From Labedella endophytica (lineage in GTDB: Bacteria > Actinomycetota > Actinomycetes > Actinomycetales > Microbacteriaceae): 64,000 nt of DNA. This document shows, in pieces, positions 51,890 to 61,365 of this stretch. Under the pieces are notes generated by a model. That model did no database searches, was not told where the DNA came from, and saw nothing but the letters and a program-made list of their open reading frames with translations. The DNA lies in contig NZ_RZGZ01000003.1 in assembly GCF_003990045.1 (NCBI RefSeq), positions 124,001 through 188,000 of the forward strand, read 5' to 3'. Each line of letters opens with the position of its first letter. Position 1 is the first letter of the stretch. The position numbers and the translations under genes are program-made.

Positions 51890-51930
51890 GGGTGTGCCCG
51901 GCGCTTCCGTGGAAGCCGCCGGACACACCC
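51890..51930 (-). terminator. Stem-loop between pstS and pstC (partial terminator / expression damper)
   Basis: GGGTGTG (51890-51896) pairs with CACACCC (51924-51930), and CCGGCGCTTCC pairs with GGAAGCCGCCGG with small bulges, leaving a 2-base loop. It lies inside the pst operon, just after pstS, so it can act as a partial terminator or as a 3' stabiliser of the pstS mRNA. Confidence 0.7.
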
Positions 51931-51940
51931 TCGAGGGTTA

Positions 51941-53038
51941 CTACTTGATCAGCTCGATGGCCGCGGTGGCCTTGTCGAACAGGTCGGACGAGATCGGAGC
52001 GGAGCCGGCGGCGTCGGCCGCGACCTGCTGTCCCTCGTCGCTCACGATGTAGGAGAAGTACGACTTGACGAGCTCGGCGCTGGCCGGGTCCTCGTACTCC
52101 TCGCAACCGATGAGGTAGCTCACGAGGACGACGGGGTAGACGCCGGCCTCTTCGGTGGTGCGGTCGATGTCGAGGGCGAGGTCGCCCTCGCCACGGCCTT
52201 CGACGACCGGGGAGGCGTCGATGATGGCGGCAGCGGCCTCGGCGGAGTACGGCACGTACTCGTCGCCGACCTTCACCGAGACGGTGCCCAGGTCACCGGC
52301 GCGCGAGGCGTCGGCGTAGCCGATGGTGCCCGTTCCGCCCGTGACGGCGTCGAGGACGCCGGAGGTCTGCGAAGCGGCCTCGCCGCCATCGAGCGGCCAG
52401 ACTCCGTCGGGCTCTTCGGTCCACACGTCGGGAGCCGCGGCGTAGAGGTACTCGGTGAAGTTCTCGGTCGTTCCCGAGTCGTCCTGACGGTGCACGGCGG
52501 TGATGGCCGTGTCGGGCAGGTCGGCGTCCGGGTTCTGCGACGCGATGGCCTCGTCGTTCCACGTGGTGATGTCGCCCGTGAAGATGCTCGCGATGGTGGA
52601 CGCGTCCAGGTTGAGCGACGTGATGCCGTCGAGGTTGAAGATGACGGCGATCGGCGAGACGTAGGCGGGGATCTCGACGATCCCGTCCGTGGTGCACGCA
52701 CCGAAGCCGCCGGCGGCGACCTCTTCGTCGTTGAATGCACGGTCGGAACCGGCGAAGGCCGATCCACCGGCGAGGAACGTGTCGCGACCCGCACCGGAGC
52801 CGGCCGGGTCGTACTCGACGGAGACGTCGGGGTTGGCGTCCTGGAAGGCGGCGGTCCACGCCTCCTGAGCCGACTGCTGCGACGATGCGCCGGAGCCGAC
52901 GAGCGTTCCGGTGAGGTCGCTCGCGTTCTCGGAGTCGTCTCCGCCGGTGGCTCCGCCTTCGTTCGCGGCGCAGCCCGTGAGGGCGAGTGCTGCGATTGCT
53001 GTGACGGCCGCGGCGCGACCGAACGTGTTGAACTTCAC
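51941..53038 (-). CDS. pstS: Phosphate-binding lipoprotein PstS
   Basis: Extracellular phosphate receptor of the Pst importer, 365 residues. Signal peptide and lipobox LALTGCAAN (lipidated Cys23), an acidic linker, then the PstS fold: LVGSGASSQQSAQEAWTAAF, DPAGSGAGRDTFLAGGSAFA, GSDRAFNDEE, FNLDGITSLNLDASTIASIF, HRQDDSGTTENFTEYL with the phosphate-binding Ser/Thr/Arg residues, and VSYLIGCEEYEDPASAELVK. A PHO box lies about 85-105 bases upstream, so expression should rise on phosphate starvation through a PhoP/RegX3-type regulator. Confidence 0.96.
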   Translation of the reverse strand: MKFNTFGRAAAVTAIAALALTGCAANEGGATGGDDSENASDLTGTLVGSGASSQQSAQEAWTAAFQDANPDVSVEYDPAGSGAGRDTFLAGGSAFAGSDRAFNDEEVAAGGFGACTTDGIVEIPAYVSPIAVIFNLDGITSLNLDASTIASIFTGDITTWNDEAIASQNPDADLPDTAITAVHRQDDSGTTENFTEYLYAAAPDVWTEEPDGVWPLDGGEAASQTSGVLDAVTGGTGTIGYADASRAGDLGTVSVKVGDEYVPYSAEAAAAIIDASPVVEGRGEGDLALDIDRTTEEAGVYPVVLVSYLIGCEEYEDPASAELVKSYFSYIVSDEGQQVAADAAGSAPISSDLFDKATAAIELIK

Positions 53039-53100
53039 AAAGTGTCCATTTCTTCGGGAGGGGTGTGGACCGGTGCATGGCCCGCCCTCACGCTAAGTGC

Positions 53101-53144
53101 GAGGCTTAACGAGCCTCCATCAGCTCGGTAAACAGCAGGTGAAC
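53101..53144 (-). promoter_or_regulatory. PHO box and inverted repeat upstream of pstS
   Basis: On the minus strand two 11-bp direct repeats, GTTCACCTGCT (53144-53134) and GTTTACCGAGC (53133-53123), match the actinobacterial PhoP/RegX3 box GTTCACC-N4. Downstream lies GAGGCT-N5-AGCCTC (53117-53101), a perfect inverted repeat, then TTAGCGT at 53097-53091 as a possible -10. Together they form the phosphate-responsive promoter of pstSCAB. Confidence 0.8.
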
Positions 53145-53207
53145 GGCTCCTGTCCGCTCCGCGCCCGAAACGACATCGATCGGACGCTCGCCCGGTCTCC
53201 GGAGCGG

Positions 53208-54155
53208 TCAGGTACGCGGCTCGTGGGTCTCGATGGAGATGATGCCCGACGCCGGAGCCGTGGCCGAGACGTGCACGACCGAGAATGCCGCCGGTTCGAG
53301 ATCGGCTGCACTCGCGAGGTAGGAGCCGGCCGGGGTGCCCGTCGCGAGTGCGATCTCTCGCAGGATGAGCGGGATGACCGGGCCGTGGCTGCAGAGCACG
53401 GCGGGCTTGCGAGCGGCGATGCGCTTGCCGACCACGGCCCGCACGTCCGATTCGCCGTGCTCGTAGGCGTTCTGGCTGAGGTCGTCCGTGGCCTTCGACG
53501 TGCGGCCGAGGGCCGCCGCGAGCGGGGCGACCGTCGTGATGCAGCGCGTCGCGGTGCTCGTGACGATACGGCGGGGCGCGAACGCCTGGAGGGTCGGGAC
53601 GATGCCCGCCGCCTGGGTGACCCCGCGCGAGGTGAGGGGGCGCGACGCGTCGGAACCGCCCCAGTCCCCGTGGGCCGTCGCCTTCGCGTGCCGCAGGACG
53701 ATGATGGGGAAGGTCGACGTGACGCCCTCGTCGACGAGCTTCTCGAAGTGGCGGAGGATCTCGACGTCCTGGTCGTAGCTCGCGTATGAGAGTGCCCTCT
53801 TCACCGTGACCCATTCGAGGGCGGCGATCTCGGCGTTCGGGACGAACGTCGACGCGCGCACGGCGGCGTCCGACACCTCCGCGGCCCAGTAGTGCACGAT
53901 CTTCTCGCGATTCGAGTGCACGCGGTACTGCGCGGCCCCGAGGGGGACCCCGAGCGCGACGGAGAGACCGGTCTCCTCCTTGATCTCGCGCACGGCGGTC
54001 TGGGGGAGGGTCTCGCCCGGATCGACCTTGCCCTTCGGGATCGTGACGTCCCCGTAGGCCGTGCGGTGTACGAGGAGCACCTTGAGCTTGCCGTCGACGA
54101 TGCGCCAGCAGACGGCGCCGGCGGCGTAGATCGCGGAGTGGTCGTGGGAGGTCAT
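53208..54155 (-). CDS. mutT1: MutT1-type Nudix hydrolase fused to a histidine phosphatase domain
   Basis: A 315-residue bifunctional protein as in mycobacterial MutT1. The Nudix half has [20 protein letters not shown] (Nudix box) and cleans up oxidised or polyphosphorylated nucleotides such as 8-oxo-GTP or Ap4A. The C-terminal half is a SixA/phosphoglycerate-mutase-like phosphatase, [17 protein letters not shown] with the RHG-like RHA motif and [10 protein letters not shown]. The gene overlaps ppk by 4 bases, a pairing also known in Mycobacterium, linking nucleotide and polyphosphate metabolism. ATG 54155 gives [18 protein letters not shown]. Confidence 0.92.
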   Translation of the reverse strand: MTSHDHSAIYAAGAVCWRIVDGKLKVLLVHRTAYGDVTIPKGKVDPGETLPQTAVREIKEETGLSVALGVPLGAAQYRVHSNREKIVHYWAAEVSDAAVRASTFVPNAEIAALEWVTVKRALSYASYDQDVEILRHFEKLVDEGVTSTFPIIVLRHAKATAHGDWGGSDASRPLTSRGVTQAAGIVPTLQAFAPRRIVTSTATRCITTVAPLAAALGRTSKATDDLSQNAYEHGESDVRAVVGKRIAARKPAVLCSHGPVIPLILREIALATGTPAGSYLASAADLEPAAFSVVHVSATAPASGIISIETHEPRT

Positions 54156-56332
54156 CGGCGCGATCGCGATCGACGGCGCGTCGCGATGCTGCGCATCACC
54201 TTCTCCTGCAGATCGACGAGCCGCTTGTCGTCCTCGTCGGTCGCGTGACGCGTCCAGACGCCCTCGGAGTCGAGGTACCAGGACATCGTGCCCTCGTCCA
54301 TCGCCGAGTCGAAGAGCGACTCGATCTCCGTGAGGTGCTTCGGATCGGTGAGCCTCACGAGCGCCTCGACCCGGCGGTCGAGGTTGCGGTGCATCATGTC
54401 GGCGCTGCCGATGTAGGTCTTCGGGTCGCCGTCGCCGGCGAAGCTGAAGATGCGCGAGTGCTCGAGGTAACGGCCGAGGATCGAGCGCACCCGGATCGTG
54501 TCGCTCATCCCCGGGACCCCGGGCTTCAGGGCACAGATCCCGCGCACCCAGATGTCGATCGGCACACCCGCCTGGCTCGCGCGATAGAGGCCGTCGATGA
54601 TCGCCTCGTCGACGATCGAGTTGACCTTGATGCGGATCCCGGACGGGCGCCCGGCCTCGGCATTGCGCCGCTCCGCGTCGATCGCCTTGAGGAGCCCCTT
54701 CCGCAGGTGCAGCGGGGCCACGAGCAGTCGCTTGAACTTCTTCTCGATCGCGTACCCCGACAGCTCGTTGAAGAGTCGGGTGAGGTCCTTGCCCACCTGG
54801 TCGTCGGCGGTGAAGAGACCGAAGTCCTCGTAGATGCGGCTCGTCTTCGGGTTGTAGTTGCCCGTTCCGATGTGGGAGTAGTGGCGGAGGGTGTTGCCCT
54901 CCTGCCGGATCACGAGGGCGAGCTTGCAGTGGGTCTTGAGGCCCACGAGACCGTAGACCACGTGCACGCCGGCCTTCTCGAGTTTGCGCGCCCACGTGAT
55001 GTTGTTCTGTTCGTCGAAGCGCGCCTTGATCTCGACGAGCGCTAGCACCTGCTTGCCTGCCTCGGCGGCGTCGATGAGAGCCTCGATGATGGGCGAGTCG
55101 CCGGACGTGCGATAGAGGGTCTGCTTGATGGCGAGGACGTGGGGGTCGGCGGCGGCCTGCTCGAGGAACGCCTGGACGCTCGTGGCGAAGGACTCGTAGG
55201 GGTGGTGCACGAGGACGTCGCCAGCCGAGATCGACGAGAAGATGTCCGCCTTGCCGTTGGGCTCGCTCGGCTGCAGCTGCACGGCCGTCGACGGCACGTG
55301 CTTCGGGTAGCGCAGATCGGGACGATCGAGGCTCCCGAGGGAGAAGAGCCCGCCCAGGTCGAGGGGAGCGGGGAGGCGGTAGACCTCGCGGTCGGTGATG
55401 TCGAGCTCGCGCACGAGCAGACCGAGCGTGACGTCGTCCATGTCGTCGGTGATCTCGAGGCGGATGGGCGGACCGAACCGGCGGCGCAGCAGTTCACGCT
55501 CGAGCGCTTGGATGAGGTTCTCGGCCTCGTCCTCCTCGATCTCGACGTCCTCGTTGCGGGTCACTCGGAAGACGTGGTGCTCGATGACCTCCATGCCGGG
55601 GAAGAGGTAGTCGAGGTGGTTGGCGATGAGGTCCTCGAGCGTGATGTAGCGGACGCGCTCGGGCTCGGTCGCCGTGTCGACCGCGACGAAGCGCGGCAGC
55701 ATCTGCGGCACCTTGAGGCGCGCGAACTCCTCACGGCCCGTCTTGGTGTTCCGCACGCGGATCGAGAGATTGAGGGAGAGCCCGGAGATGTACGGGAACG
55801 GGTGCGCCGGGTCCACCGCGAGCGGCATGAGGACCGGGAAGATCTGCAGGGAGAAGTAATCCCCGAGGTTGCTCTTGACCTCGTCGTCGAGGCTGTCCCA
55901 CGTGACGACGGTCACGCCGGCGTCGTTGAGCGCGGGGGCCACGAGGTCGTGCCAGACGGCGGCGTGCCGCGACTGGAGCTCGTGCGCCGCCTGGAGGATG
56001 TCCGCGAGCGCCTCGCTCGGCGACCGGCCGTTGTTGGTCGGCACGGCGATGCCGGTCGCGATCCGGCGCTTCAGCCCGGCGACGCGCACCATGAAGAACT
56101 CGTCGAGGTTTGACGCGAAGATCGCCAGGAAGTTCGACCGCTCCAGCGTGGGGAGCGACGGGTCCTCGGCGAGTTCGAGGACCCGCTTGTTGAATGCGAG
56201 CCAACTGAGTTCGCGATCGAGGTACCGGTGGTCCGGAAGGGCGGGATCGTCCTGCTCGAAGACGGGGTCGAAGTCGTCGTCGTCGCGGTCGAGTCCTGCA
56301 TCGGTGGCGAATGTCTCGGGAACCATCCCCAC
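54152..56332 (-). CDS. ppk: Polyphosphate kinase
   Basis: PPK1, making polyphosphate from ATP reversibly, 726 residues. The four domains are recognisable: N-terminal [20 protein letters not shown] and [20 protein letters not shown]; the head domain; and the two PLD-like catalytic domains with the phosphorylated His (about 487) in [20 protein letters not shown] and the second His in [20 protein letters not shown]. The start is a GTG at 56332 with GGTGA upstream; an ATG two codons later is possible. It is the first gene of ppk-mutT1 and stands beside the phosphate importer, consistent with phosphate storage. Confidence 0.97.
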   Translation of the reverse strand: MGMVPETFATDAGLDRDDDDFDPVFEQDDPALPDHRYLDRELSWLAFNKRVLELAEDPSLPTLERSNFLAIFASNLDEFFMVRVAGLKRRIATGIAVPTNNGRSPSEALADILQAAHELQSRHAAVWHDLVAPALNDAGVTVVTWDSLDDEVKSNLGDYFSLQIFPVLMPLAVDPAHPFPYISGLSLNLSIRVRNTKTGREEFARLKVPQMLPRFVAVDTATEPERVRYITLEDLIANHLDYLFPGMEVIEHHVFRVTRNEDVEIEEDEAENLIQALERELLRRRFGPPIRLEITDDMDDVTLGLLVRELDITDREVYRLPAPLDLGGLFSLGSLDRPDLRYPKHVPSTAVQLQPSEPNGKADIFSSISAGDVLVHHPYESFATSVQAFLEQAAADPHVLAIKQTLYRTSGDSPIIEALIDAAEAGKQVLALVEIKARFDEQNNITWARKLEKAGVHVVYGLVGLKTHCKLALVIRQEGNTLRHYSHIGTGNYNPKTSRIYEDFGLFTADDQVGKDLTRLFNELSGYAIEKKFKRLLVAPLHLRKGLLKAIDAERRNAEAGRPSGIRIKVNSIVDEAIIDGLYRASQAGVPIDIWVRGICALKPGVPGMSDTIRVRSILGRYLEHSRIFSFAGDGDPKTYIGSADMMHRNLDRRVEALVRLTDPKHLTEIESLFDSAMDEGTMSWYLDSEGVWTRHATDEDDKRLVDLQEKVMRSIATRRRSRSRR

Positions 56333-56382
56333 ATCTTGTCACCAGCGCCCGACCGGTTTCGACCGAGTCGGTGAACTTCGTC

Positions 56383-57285
56383 TTAACGGGCCGGCGCCGA
56401 GGGGTCGCGACGGTACTGGACGTCGACCGTGTGGTCGGTGAATCCGATCGATCGGTAGAGGTGTGTCGCCGGTTCGTTGTCCGACTCCACGTACAGGGCG
56501 GCGGTCTCGACTCCTGACGCCTCGAGCCGATCGAGTCCGGCCCGCATGAGCTCGCGGCCGATGCCCGCTCCCGCGCGATCCGGGTGCACGCCCACCGCGT
56601 AGACCTCCCCGATCCCGTCCTCCACCTTGAGCCAGATGGAGCCGACGAGTCGTCCGTCCGGGTCACGGGCCAGGAGGAGATCGTCGGCGGAGAACCACGA
56701 CTCGGCCTCTCGGGCGCGGACGTCGTCCGCCGTGAGGCGGCCCTGTTCCGGGTGATCCGCGAAGGCGATGGCGTTGAGGGCGACCCAGTCGTCCTCGTCA
56801 CGGCCCGGCACGAAGGCCGAGATCTCGAGGTCCCCCCGGGGCGCTCCGGTCGACGGCACACGCGCCGCGAGCGGCATGCGGAGTTGGAGGAGGGTGCGCA
56901 CACGGGCGAAGCCGTGCCGCGCCGCGAGAGCGCCCGCGGCCGGGTGATCGCCGTGGGCCCACGCGGAGAGGGCGGGAGGGGCGCTGCCGACGAGGGCGCC
57001 GAGGGCCGCGTCGCCGTACCCGTACGAGCGCCACTCGGGGTCGATCGTGAACTCCAGCTCGCCCTGACCGAGGATCGCAGCCCCGATGACGGTCTCGGAA
57101 TCGTCGTCGTCACTCGGGACGATCGCCGTGATGAGGGTGCGGGAGCCGGTGCGCGCATCCAGCCGGGCCTGGTCGTTGAACGGCGGCTGACCGTCCACGG
57201 CGATCGCGCGCCGCACGAGCGTACCGACGGTCTCGTCGACGTCGGGATCGTTCAGATCACGAACTCGGAGTCGGAGCCTGCGCAT
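56383..57285 (-). CDS. mshD: Mycothiol synthase
   Basis: Acetylates the Cys amino group of Cys-GlcN-Ins in the last step of mycothiol synthesis, 300 residues with two GNAT domains. The second holds the acetyl-CoA motif [20 protein letters not shown] and [20 protein letters not shown]; the first is degenerate ([20 protein letters not shown]). The length and architecture match MshD. Its start overlaps the end of glnR by 29 bases, so they form one operon; the glnR-mshD pairing is also seen in Mycobacterium. Mycothiol is the main low-molecular-weight thiol of actinobacteria, which supports the taxonomic assignment. Confidence 0.94.
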   Translation of the reverse strand: MRRLRLRVRDLNDPDVDETVGTLVRRAIAVDGQPPFNDQARLDARTGSRTLITAIVPSDDDDSETVIGAAILGQGELEFTIDPEWRSYGYGDAALGALVGSAPPALSAWAHGDHPAAGALAARHGFARVRTLLQLRMPLAARVPSTGAPRGDLEISAFVPGRDEDDWVALNAIAFADHPEQGRLTADDVRAREAESWFSADDLLLARDPDGRLVGSIWLKVEDGIGEVYAVGVHPDRAGAGIGRELMRAGLDRLEASGVETAALYVESDNEPATHLYRSIGFTDHTVDVQYRRDPSAPAR

Positions 57286-57946
57286 TGTCGTCCTCGTAGA
57301 CGTTGAACCGGTAGCCGACGTTGCGGACGGTGCCGATGAGCTGCTCGAGGTCGCCGAGCTTGGCGCGGAGGCGGCGCACGTGCACGTCGACCGTGCGCGT
57401 CCCTCCGAAGTAGTCGTACCCCCACACCTCGCTGAGCAGTTGTTCACGTGTGAACACGCGGGACGGGTGGGTCGCGAGGAACCGCAGCAGCTCGAACTCC
57501 TTGAAGGTGAGGTCGAGGGGGCGACCCTGCACCTTCGCCGAGTAGCTCGCCTCGTCGATCACGACGCCGGAGGTCTGGATCTTGCTCGCCGATTGCTCCT
57601 GGGCCTGTCGGCCGATGGCGAGGCGGATGCGCGCGTCGACCTCGGCGGGTCCCGCCGTGTCGAGCACGACGTCGTCGACGCCCCAGTCGGCGCTCACCGC
57701 GGTGAGCCCTCCCTCCGTGAGGATGAGGAGGAGGGGGACGGCGATACCCGTCGTGGTCAGGATCTTGCACAGGGACTTCGCCGCTGCGAGGTCGCGTCGC
57801 GCGTCGACCATGATGAGGTCGCTGCCGGGAGCGTTCACGAGCTGGGCCGGCTGAGCCGGGATCTGACGCACGCGATGGCTGAGCAGACCGAGCGACGGGA
57901 GCACCTCCGCGCCAGCCGTCGATGTCAGGATGAGTAGCTGCGCCAA
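57257..57946 (-). CDS. glnR: GlnR-type response regulator (OmpR family)
   Basis: A 229-residue winged-helix regulator closely resembling GlnR, the global nitrogen regulator of actinobacteria. The atypical receiver domain has [60 protein letters not shown] and [20 protein letters not shown]; the winged helix has [20 protein letters not shown] and [20 protein letters not shown]. GlnR is an orphan regulator that works without classical phosphorylation. Start: TTG at 57946, chosen for the strong CGGAGGA six bases before it; other starts would cut the receiver domain. Operon with mshD. Confidence 0.93.
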   Translation of the reverse strand: MAQLLILTSTAGAEVLPSLGLLSHRVRQIPAQPAQLVNAPGSDLIMVDARRDLAAAKSLCKILTTTGIAVPLLLILTEGGLTAVSADWGVDDVVLDTAGPAEVDARIRLAIGRQAQEQSASKIQTSGVVIDEASYSAKVQGRPLDLTFKEFELLRFLATHPSRVFTREQLLSEVWGYDYFGGTRTVDVHVRRLRAKLGDLEQLIGTVRNVGYRFNVYEDDNAQAPTPSS

Positions 57947-58024
57947 GCGTGTCCTCCGGGTCGTGACTGCGACAATACTACGCCAGTGGTCACGCCGTGC
58001 CCCGCCGTCGGGCATCATGGAGGC

Positions 58025-58318
58025 ATGAGCGAGCCGATACGCGAGGTGCAGGACAGGTCGTGGGTCGGTGTCGTCTCCGTCTGGATCGCGGCCGTCGTCG
58101 CCGCCGTCGTGGTCGGCGTGTTCACCCCCGATGACGATCGGTTCGCGTGGCTCGGGGTCGCGCTCGCCGGGAGCGTTCTGCTGACCTTCGGCATCCAGCT
58201 CGCGGGAGGCGTCACCGCCGGGTATCTCACGCGCGTAGCGATCAGCGTGGCCGGAGCCGTCCTCGTGCTCGTCCTCTGCTCGGTCGTCATCGGAATCGCC
58301 TCCCTCTTCACGATCTGA
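58025..58318 (+). CDS. Small membrane protein of unknown function
   Basis: A 97-residue protein with three predicted membrane helices ([57 protein letters not shown]). I do not recognise a named family beyond conserved actinobacterial membrane proteins near mshD/glnR. It is divergent from glnR and followed 16 bases later by a 35-residue ORF. ATG 58025 is preceded by TGGAGG, a good ribosome site. Confidence 0.8.
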   Translation: MSEPIREVQDRSWVGVVSVWIAAVVAAVVVGVFTPDDDRFAWLGVALAGSVLLTFGIQLAGGVTAGYLTRVAISVAGAVLVLVLCSVVIGIASLFTI

Positions 58319-58334
58319 CGGGTAGACTCGACGC

Positions 58335-58442
58335 ATGCTCGCGCTCGAACTCTTCTACCTCGGCCTCCTCGGACTCGCCAGCCTCGCGATCGCGTTCGTG
58401 GCGGGCGTCGTCGTATACAACCTGTACCGCGGCCAGCGCTGA
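58335..58442 (+). CDS. 35-residue single-pass membrane protein
   Basis: A micro-ORF encoding a Leu/Ala/Val-rich helix ([20 protein letters not shown]) ended by YNLYRGQR, a positive-inside tail. The reading frame, hydrophobic pattern and position between two conserved genes suggest a true small membrane protein; many actinobacteria carry a similar 35-40 residue ORF before the nitrobindin gene. The ATG lies 16 bases after the preceding stop. No ribosome site stronger than GGGTAGA is seen. Confidence 0.65.
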   Translation: MLALELFYLGLLGLASLAIAFVAGVVVYNLYRGQR

Positions 58443-58455
58443 TCGCCCGCGCATC

Positions 58456-59052
58456 GTGATCGAGATCCCGGTCGACCTCCCGTCCGAGCTCGTCCCGCTG
58501 TCGTGGCTCATCGGCGTCTGGGAGGGTGCGGGCAACGTCGAATACCAGCTCGGCGACGACACGGTCTCGCAGCGGTTCGGTCAGCGCGTGTCGTTCAGCC
58601 ATGACGGCCTCCCGTACCTCAACTACACGTCGTTCTCGTGGCTCGACGACGAGCACAGCACCCCACTCGCCGCCGAGAGCGGCTACTGGCGCCTGCACCG
58701 CTCCCAGCTCGAGGGTGATCCCGGACCGGCCATGCTGCCGCCGACGGCTCCGCGCCCGTTCACAACGGCCCAGTCGGTCGAGACCCTCCGCAATTCGGAC
58801 GGCGGCTTCGACCTCGAGGTCGCGCTCGTCCACCCGGGCGGCGTGAGCGAGTTGTACCTCGGACAGATCAAGGGACCGCGGGTGGATCTCGCGACGGACG
58901 CCGTCATGCGCACGGCGGGCTCGAAGCCGTACGCCGCGGCGACCCGGCTGTACGGGCTCGTCGAGAACGATCTCCTGTGGGCCTGGGACATCGCCGCGCT
59001 CGGCCAGGATCTGCGCACCCACGCGTCCGCCCGCCTCGCGAAGGTCGACTGA
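58456..59052 (+). CDS. Nitrobindin-like heme-binding beta-barrel protein (DUF1794/FABP-like)
   Basis: A 198-residue protein of the nitrobindin/THAP4 C-terminal family, a ten-stranded barrel that binds ferric heme and in relatives handles peroxynitrite. The signature GVWEGAGNVEY (GxWxGxG) is near the N-terminus, and the heme-contacting C-terminal segment is in DLATDAVMRTAGSKPYAAAT; the proximal His near the end of the family may be replaced, so heme binding is inferred. GTG start 58456; the stop overlaps ygfZ by one base. Confidence 0.88.
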   Translation: MIEIPVDLPSELVPLSWLIGVWEGAGNVEYQLGDDTVSQRFGQRVSFSHDGLPYLNYTSFSWLDDEHSTPLAAESGYWRLHRSQLEGDPGPAMLPPTAPRPFTTAQSVETLRNSDGGFDLEVALVHPGGVSELYLGQIKGPRVDLATDAVMRTAGSKPYAAATRLYGLVENDLLWAWDIAALGQDLRTHASARLAKVD

Positions 59053-60197
59053 TGACCGCGATCGACGCCGACGTGTCGCCGTTCGCCGCCCTCGACGGTG
59101 CCGTCCTGCCGGAGGAAGCCGGCGCTACGAGCGACGCGCGCCTCGTCCCGCTCCACTACGGCGACCCGTTCCGCGAGCAGCGCGAGCTCGAGGCGGGTCG
59201 AGCCCTGGTCGACGCGTCGGACCTCGGCGTGGTGTCCCTCGACGGTGAGGACCGTCTTCAGCTGCTGCACGCCCTCACATCGCAGGACCTCCGACACATC
59301 GCCCCAGGGGCCTCGGCCGAGACCCTCGTCCTCGATCCGCAGGGTCGGGTCGAGTTCGCGGCCCGTGTCGTGGACGACGGACGCACCTCCTGGTTGATCG
59401 TCGATCCCGGGCTCGCCGCCCCGCTCGCCGCGTTCCTCGACCGCATGCGGTTCATGCTGCGCGTCGAGGTCGCCGACCGGTCGGTCGACGTCGCGGTGAT
59501 CGCGTCCGCTGCGGAGCTGGACGGGCTCCCCGTCTTCGCGCCGGAGGGCATCCCCGTGGTCTGGCGAGACCCCTGGGCGGCCGTCGCCGCCGGCGGTTGG
59601 CAGTACGCGGAGGGTACCCACCCCGGTTCCGAGCGGACCTGGTTCGAGTCCATCGTGTCGCGAGACCGGCTCGACGAGGTCGTCGCGATGATCCGCTCCG
59701 CCCGGATCGGCGTCGCGGGTTCGCTCGCGGCCGAGGCCTTGCGGATCGCCGCGTGGCGCCCGCGTCAGGCTTTCGACGCCGACGAGCGCACGATCCCGCA
59801 CGAGCTCGACTGGCTCCGCACCGCCGTGCACCTCGACAAGGGCTGCTACCGCGGACAGGAGACGGTCGCCAAGGTGCACAACCTCGGGCGGCCGCCTCGG
59901 CGGATCGTCATGCTCCACCTCGACGGCAGCGACGCGGTGCTCCCGGCGCACGGTTCCGTGATCACCGCAGAGAAGGACGGGGAGGCCCGCGAGGTCGGTC
60001 TCGTCACGTCCTCCGCGATCCACCACGACCTCGGTCCGATCGCGCTCGCCGTGATCAAGCGAGCGGTTCCCGCGGACGTCCCGCTCTCCGTCCTGGTCGG
60101 CGACACGGTGGTCGCCGCGGCTCAGCAGGCGATCGTTCCCCCGGGTGCCGGCGCCACGGCGGACGTCCCCCGGCTTCCGCGCCTCGGCCGCGGCTGA
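59052..60197 (+). CDS. ygfZ: YgfZ/GcvT-like folate-binding protein
   Basis: A 381-residue protein of the YgfZ (IBA57/COG0354) family, which uses a folate to help maintain Fe-S enzymes such as MiaB. The hallmark KGCYRGQE is at about 263-270 with the key Cys at about 265; GcvT-like folds are seen in VSLDGEDRLQLLHALTSQDL, LVLDPQGRVEFAARVVDDG and NLGRPPRRIVMLHLDG. The ATG overlaps the nitrobindin stop by one base and the gene is followed 4 bases later by the FUSC-like gene, so they are co-transcribed. Confidence 0.93.
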   Translation: MTAIDADVSPFAALDGAVLPEEAGATSDARLVPLHYGDPFREQRELEAGRALVDASDLGVVSLDGEDRLQLLHALTSQDLRHIAPGASAETLVLDPQGRVEFAARVVDDGRTSWLIVDPGLAAPLAAFLDRMRFMLRVEVADRSVDVAVIASAAELDGLPVFAPEGIPVVWRDPWAAVAAGGWQYAEGTHPGSERTWFESIVSRDRLDEVVAMIRSARIGVAGSLAAEALRIAAWRPRQAFDADERTIPHELDWLRTAVHLDKGCYRGQETVAKVHNLGRPPRRIVMLHLDGSDAVLPAHGSVITAEKDGEAREVGLVTSSAIHHDLGPIALAVIKRAVPADVPLSVLVGDTVVAAAQQAIVPPGAGATADVPRLPRLGRG

Positions 60198-60201
60198 CCT
60201 C

Positions 60202-61335
60202 ATGACCGCGCCCTCCGGAGCGGGCGGCGAGCCACGACCCGCCGGGTCCGCGCAGCGCCCCGCGCGCCGCCTCCCCGTCCTGGCGAGCCTCTCCCTCCAC
60301 CGGGTGTCCACGTCGGCTCCGGCGATCCTGCAGATCACGGTGGCGGCGATCGTCGCCTACCTGATCGCCCACGAGGTGCTCGGCCACGAGGTGCCGCTCC
60401 TCGCCGTCACCGTCTCCCTGTCGAGCCTCGGCTTCGTCCGCGACGCGCGGCCCGCCCGCGTGCTCGAGACGGCTGTCGGGATGACTCTCGGCATCGCCGT
60501 GGCCGAAGCGGTCGTGCTGACGTTCGGCCAGGGGATCGTCCAGCTCGCCGTGGTCCTCGCGGCGACCCTGGTGATCGCGCGACTGCTGTCGCCCGCCGCC
60601 GCGTTCGCGATCGCCGCGGCCATCCAGTCGGTCCTCGTGTCGCTCCTCCCCGCGCCGGACGGCGGACCCTTCGTGCGGGTCGTCGACGGCGTCATCGGAG
60701 GGCTCGTGGCGCTCGCGGCCACCGCCCTGATCCCGCGGGACCCGCGTCGGGCGGCCATCCGCGAGGCCCGTGCCCTGTTCACCGAGTTCGAGGCCGTCAC
60801 GGGCTCGCTCGTCTCCGCTCTGCGCTTCGGCGACCACGACGAGTCGGAGCGCGCCCTCGGGCGTGCCAGGGGGACCCAGCCCCTGCTCGACGCCTGGCAG
60901 TCCTCCCTCGAGTCGTCCCGGGCGATCGTGCGGGTGTCCCCGCTCGTCCGACGCCATCGAGGTGAGCTCGACCGTCAGGCCGTGATCTTCGCCGGTATGG
61001 ACCTCGCCACCCGTAATCTGCGGGTCATCGCTCGCCGCCTCGACTTCGTCGGGCGAGACGGGCGGCGACGACCGGCGATGGCCGACCTCCTCGGCCGCAT
61101 CCGCGGTGCCGTGTCCCTGCTCTCGGCGAGCCTCGACGACATCGAGCAGCTGCCGGTCGCTCGACGGACGCTCGAGGAGCTCGCTCGTCATCTGCGCCCT
61201 GAGGAGGTCCTCGGGAACGATGCCCCCGTATCCGAGCAGGCCCTCGTGATCGCGGTCAGGCCCCTCGTCGTGGACCTGCTCGTCGCCACGGGGATGCCGG
61301 TCGGCGACGCTCAGGACCTGCTTCCGGCCACCTGA
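60202..61335 (+). CDS. FUSC-family (aromatic acid exporter-like) membrane protein
   Basis: A 377-residue protein: six helices in the first 170 residues (APAILQITVAAIVAYLIAHE; VLETAVGMTLGIAVAEAVVL; IVQLAVVLAATLVIARLLSP) and a cytoplasmic half with long helices (EARALFTEFEAVTGSLVSAL; DLLGRIRGAVSLLSASLDDI). This is the ArAE/FUSC organisation, thought to export small aromatic acids or to tune the envelope. The ATG is a few bases after the ygfZ stop. The substrate is unknown. Confidence 0.85.
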   Translation: MTAPSGAGGEPRPAGSAQRPARRLPVLASLSLHRVSTSAPAILQITVAAIVAYLIAHEVLGHEVPLLAVTVSLSSLGFVRDARPARVLETAVGMTLGIAVAEAVVLTFGQGIVQLAVVLAATLVIARLLSPAAAFAIAAAIQSVLVSLLPAPDGGPFVRVVDGVIGGLVALAATALIPRDPRRAAIREARALFTEFEAVTGSLVSALRFGDHDESERALGRARGTQPLLDAWQSSLESSRAIVRVSPLVRRHRGELDRQAVIFAGMDLATRNLRVIARRLDFVGRDGRRRPAMADLLGRIRGAVSLLSASLDDIEQLPVARRTLEELARHLRPEEVLGNDAPVSEQALVIAVRPLVVDLLVATGMPVGDAQDLLPAT

Positions 61336-61365
61336 GCACCGGGCGCGGCCGGGCCCGGAGCGGCA

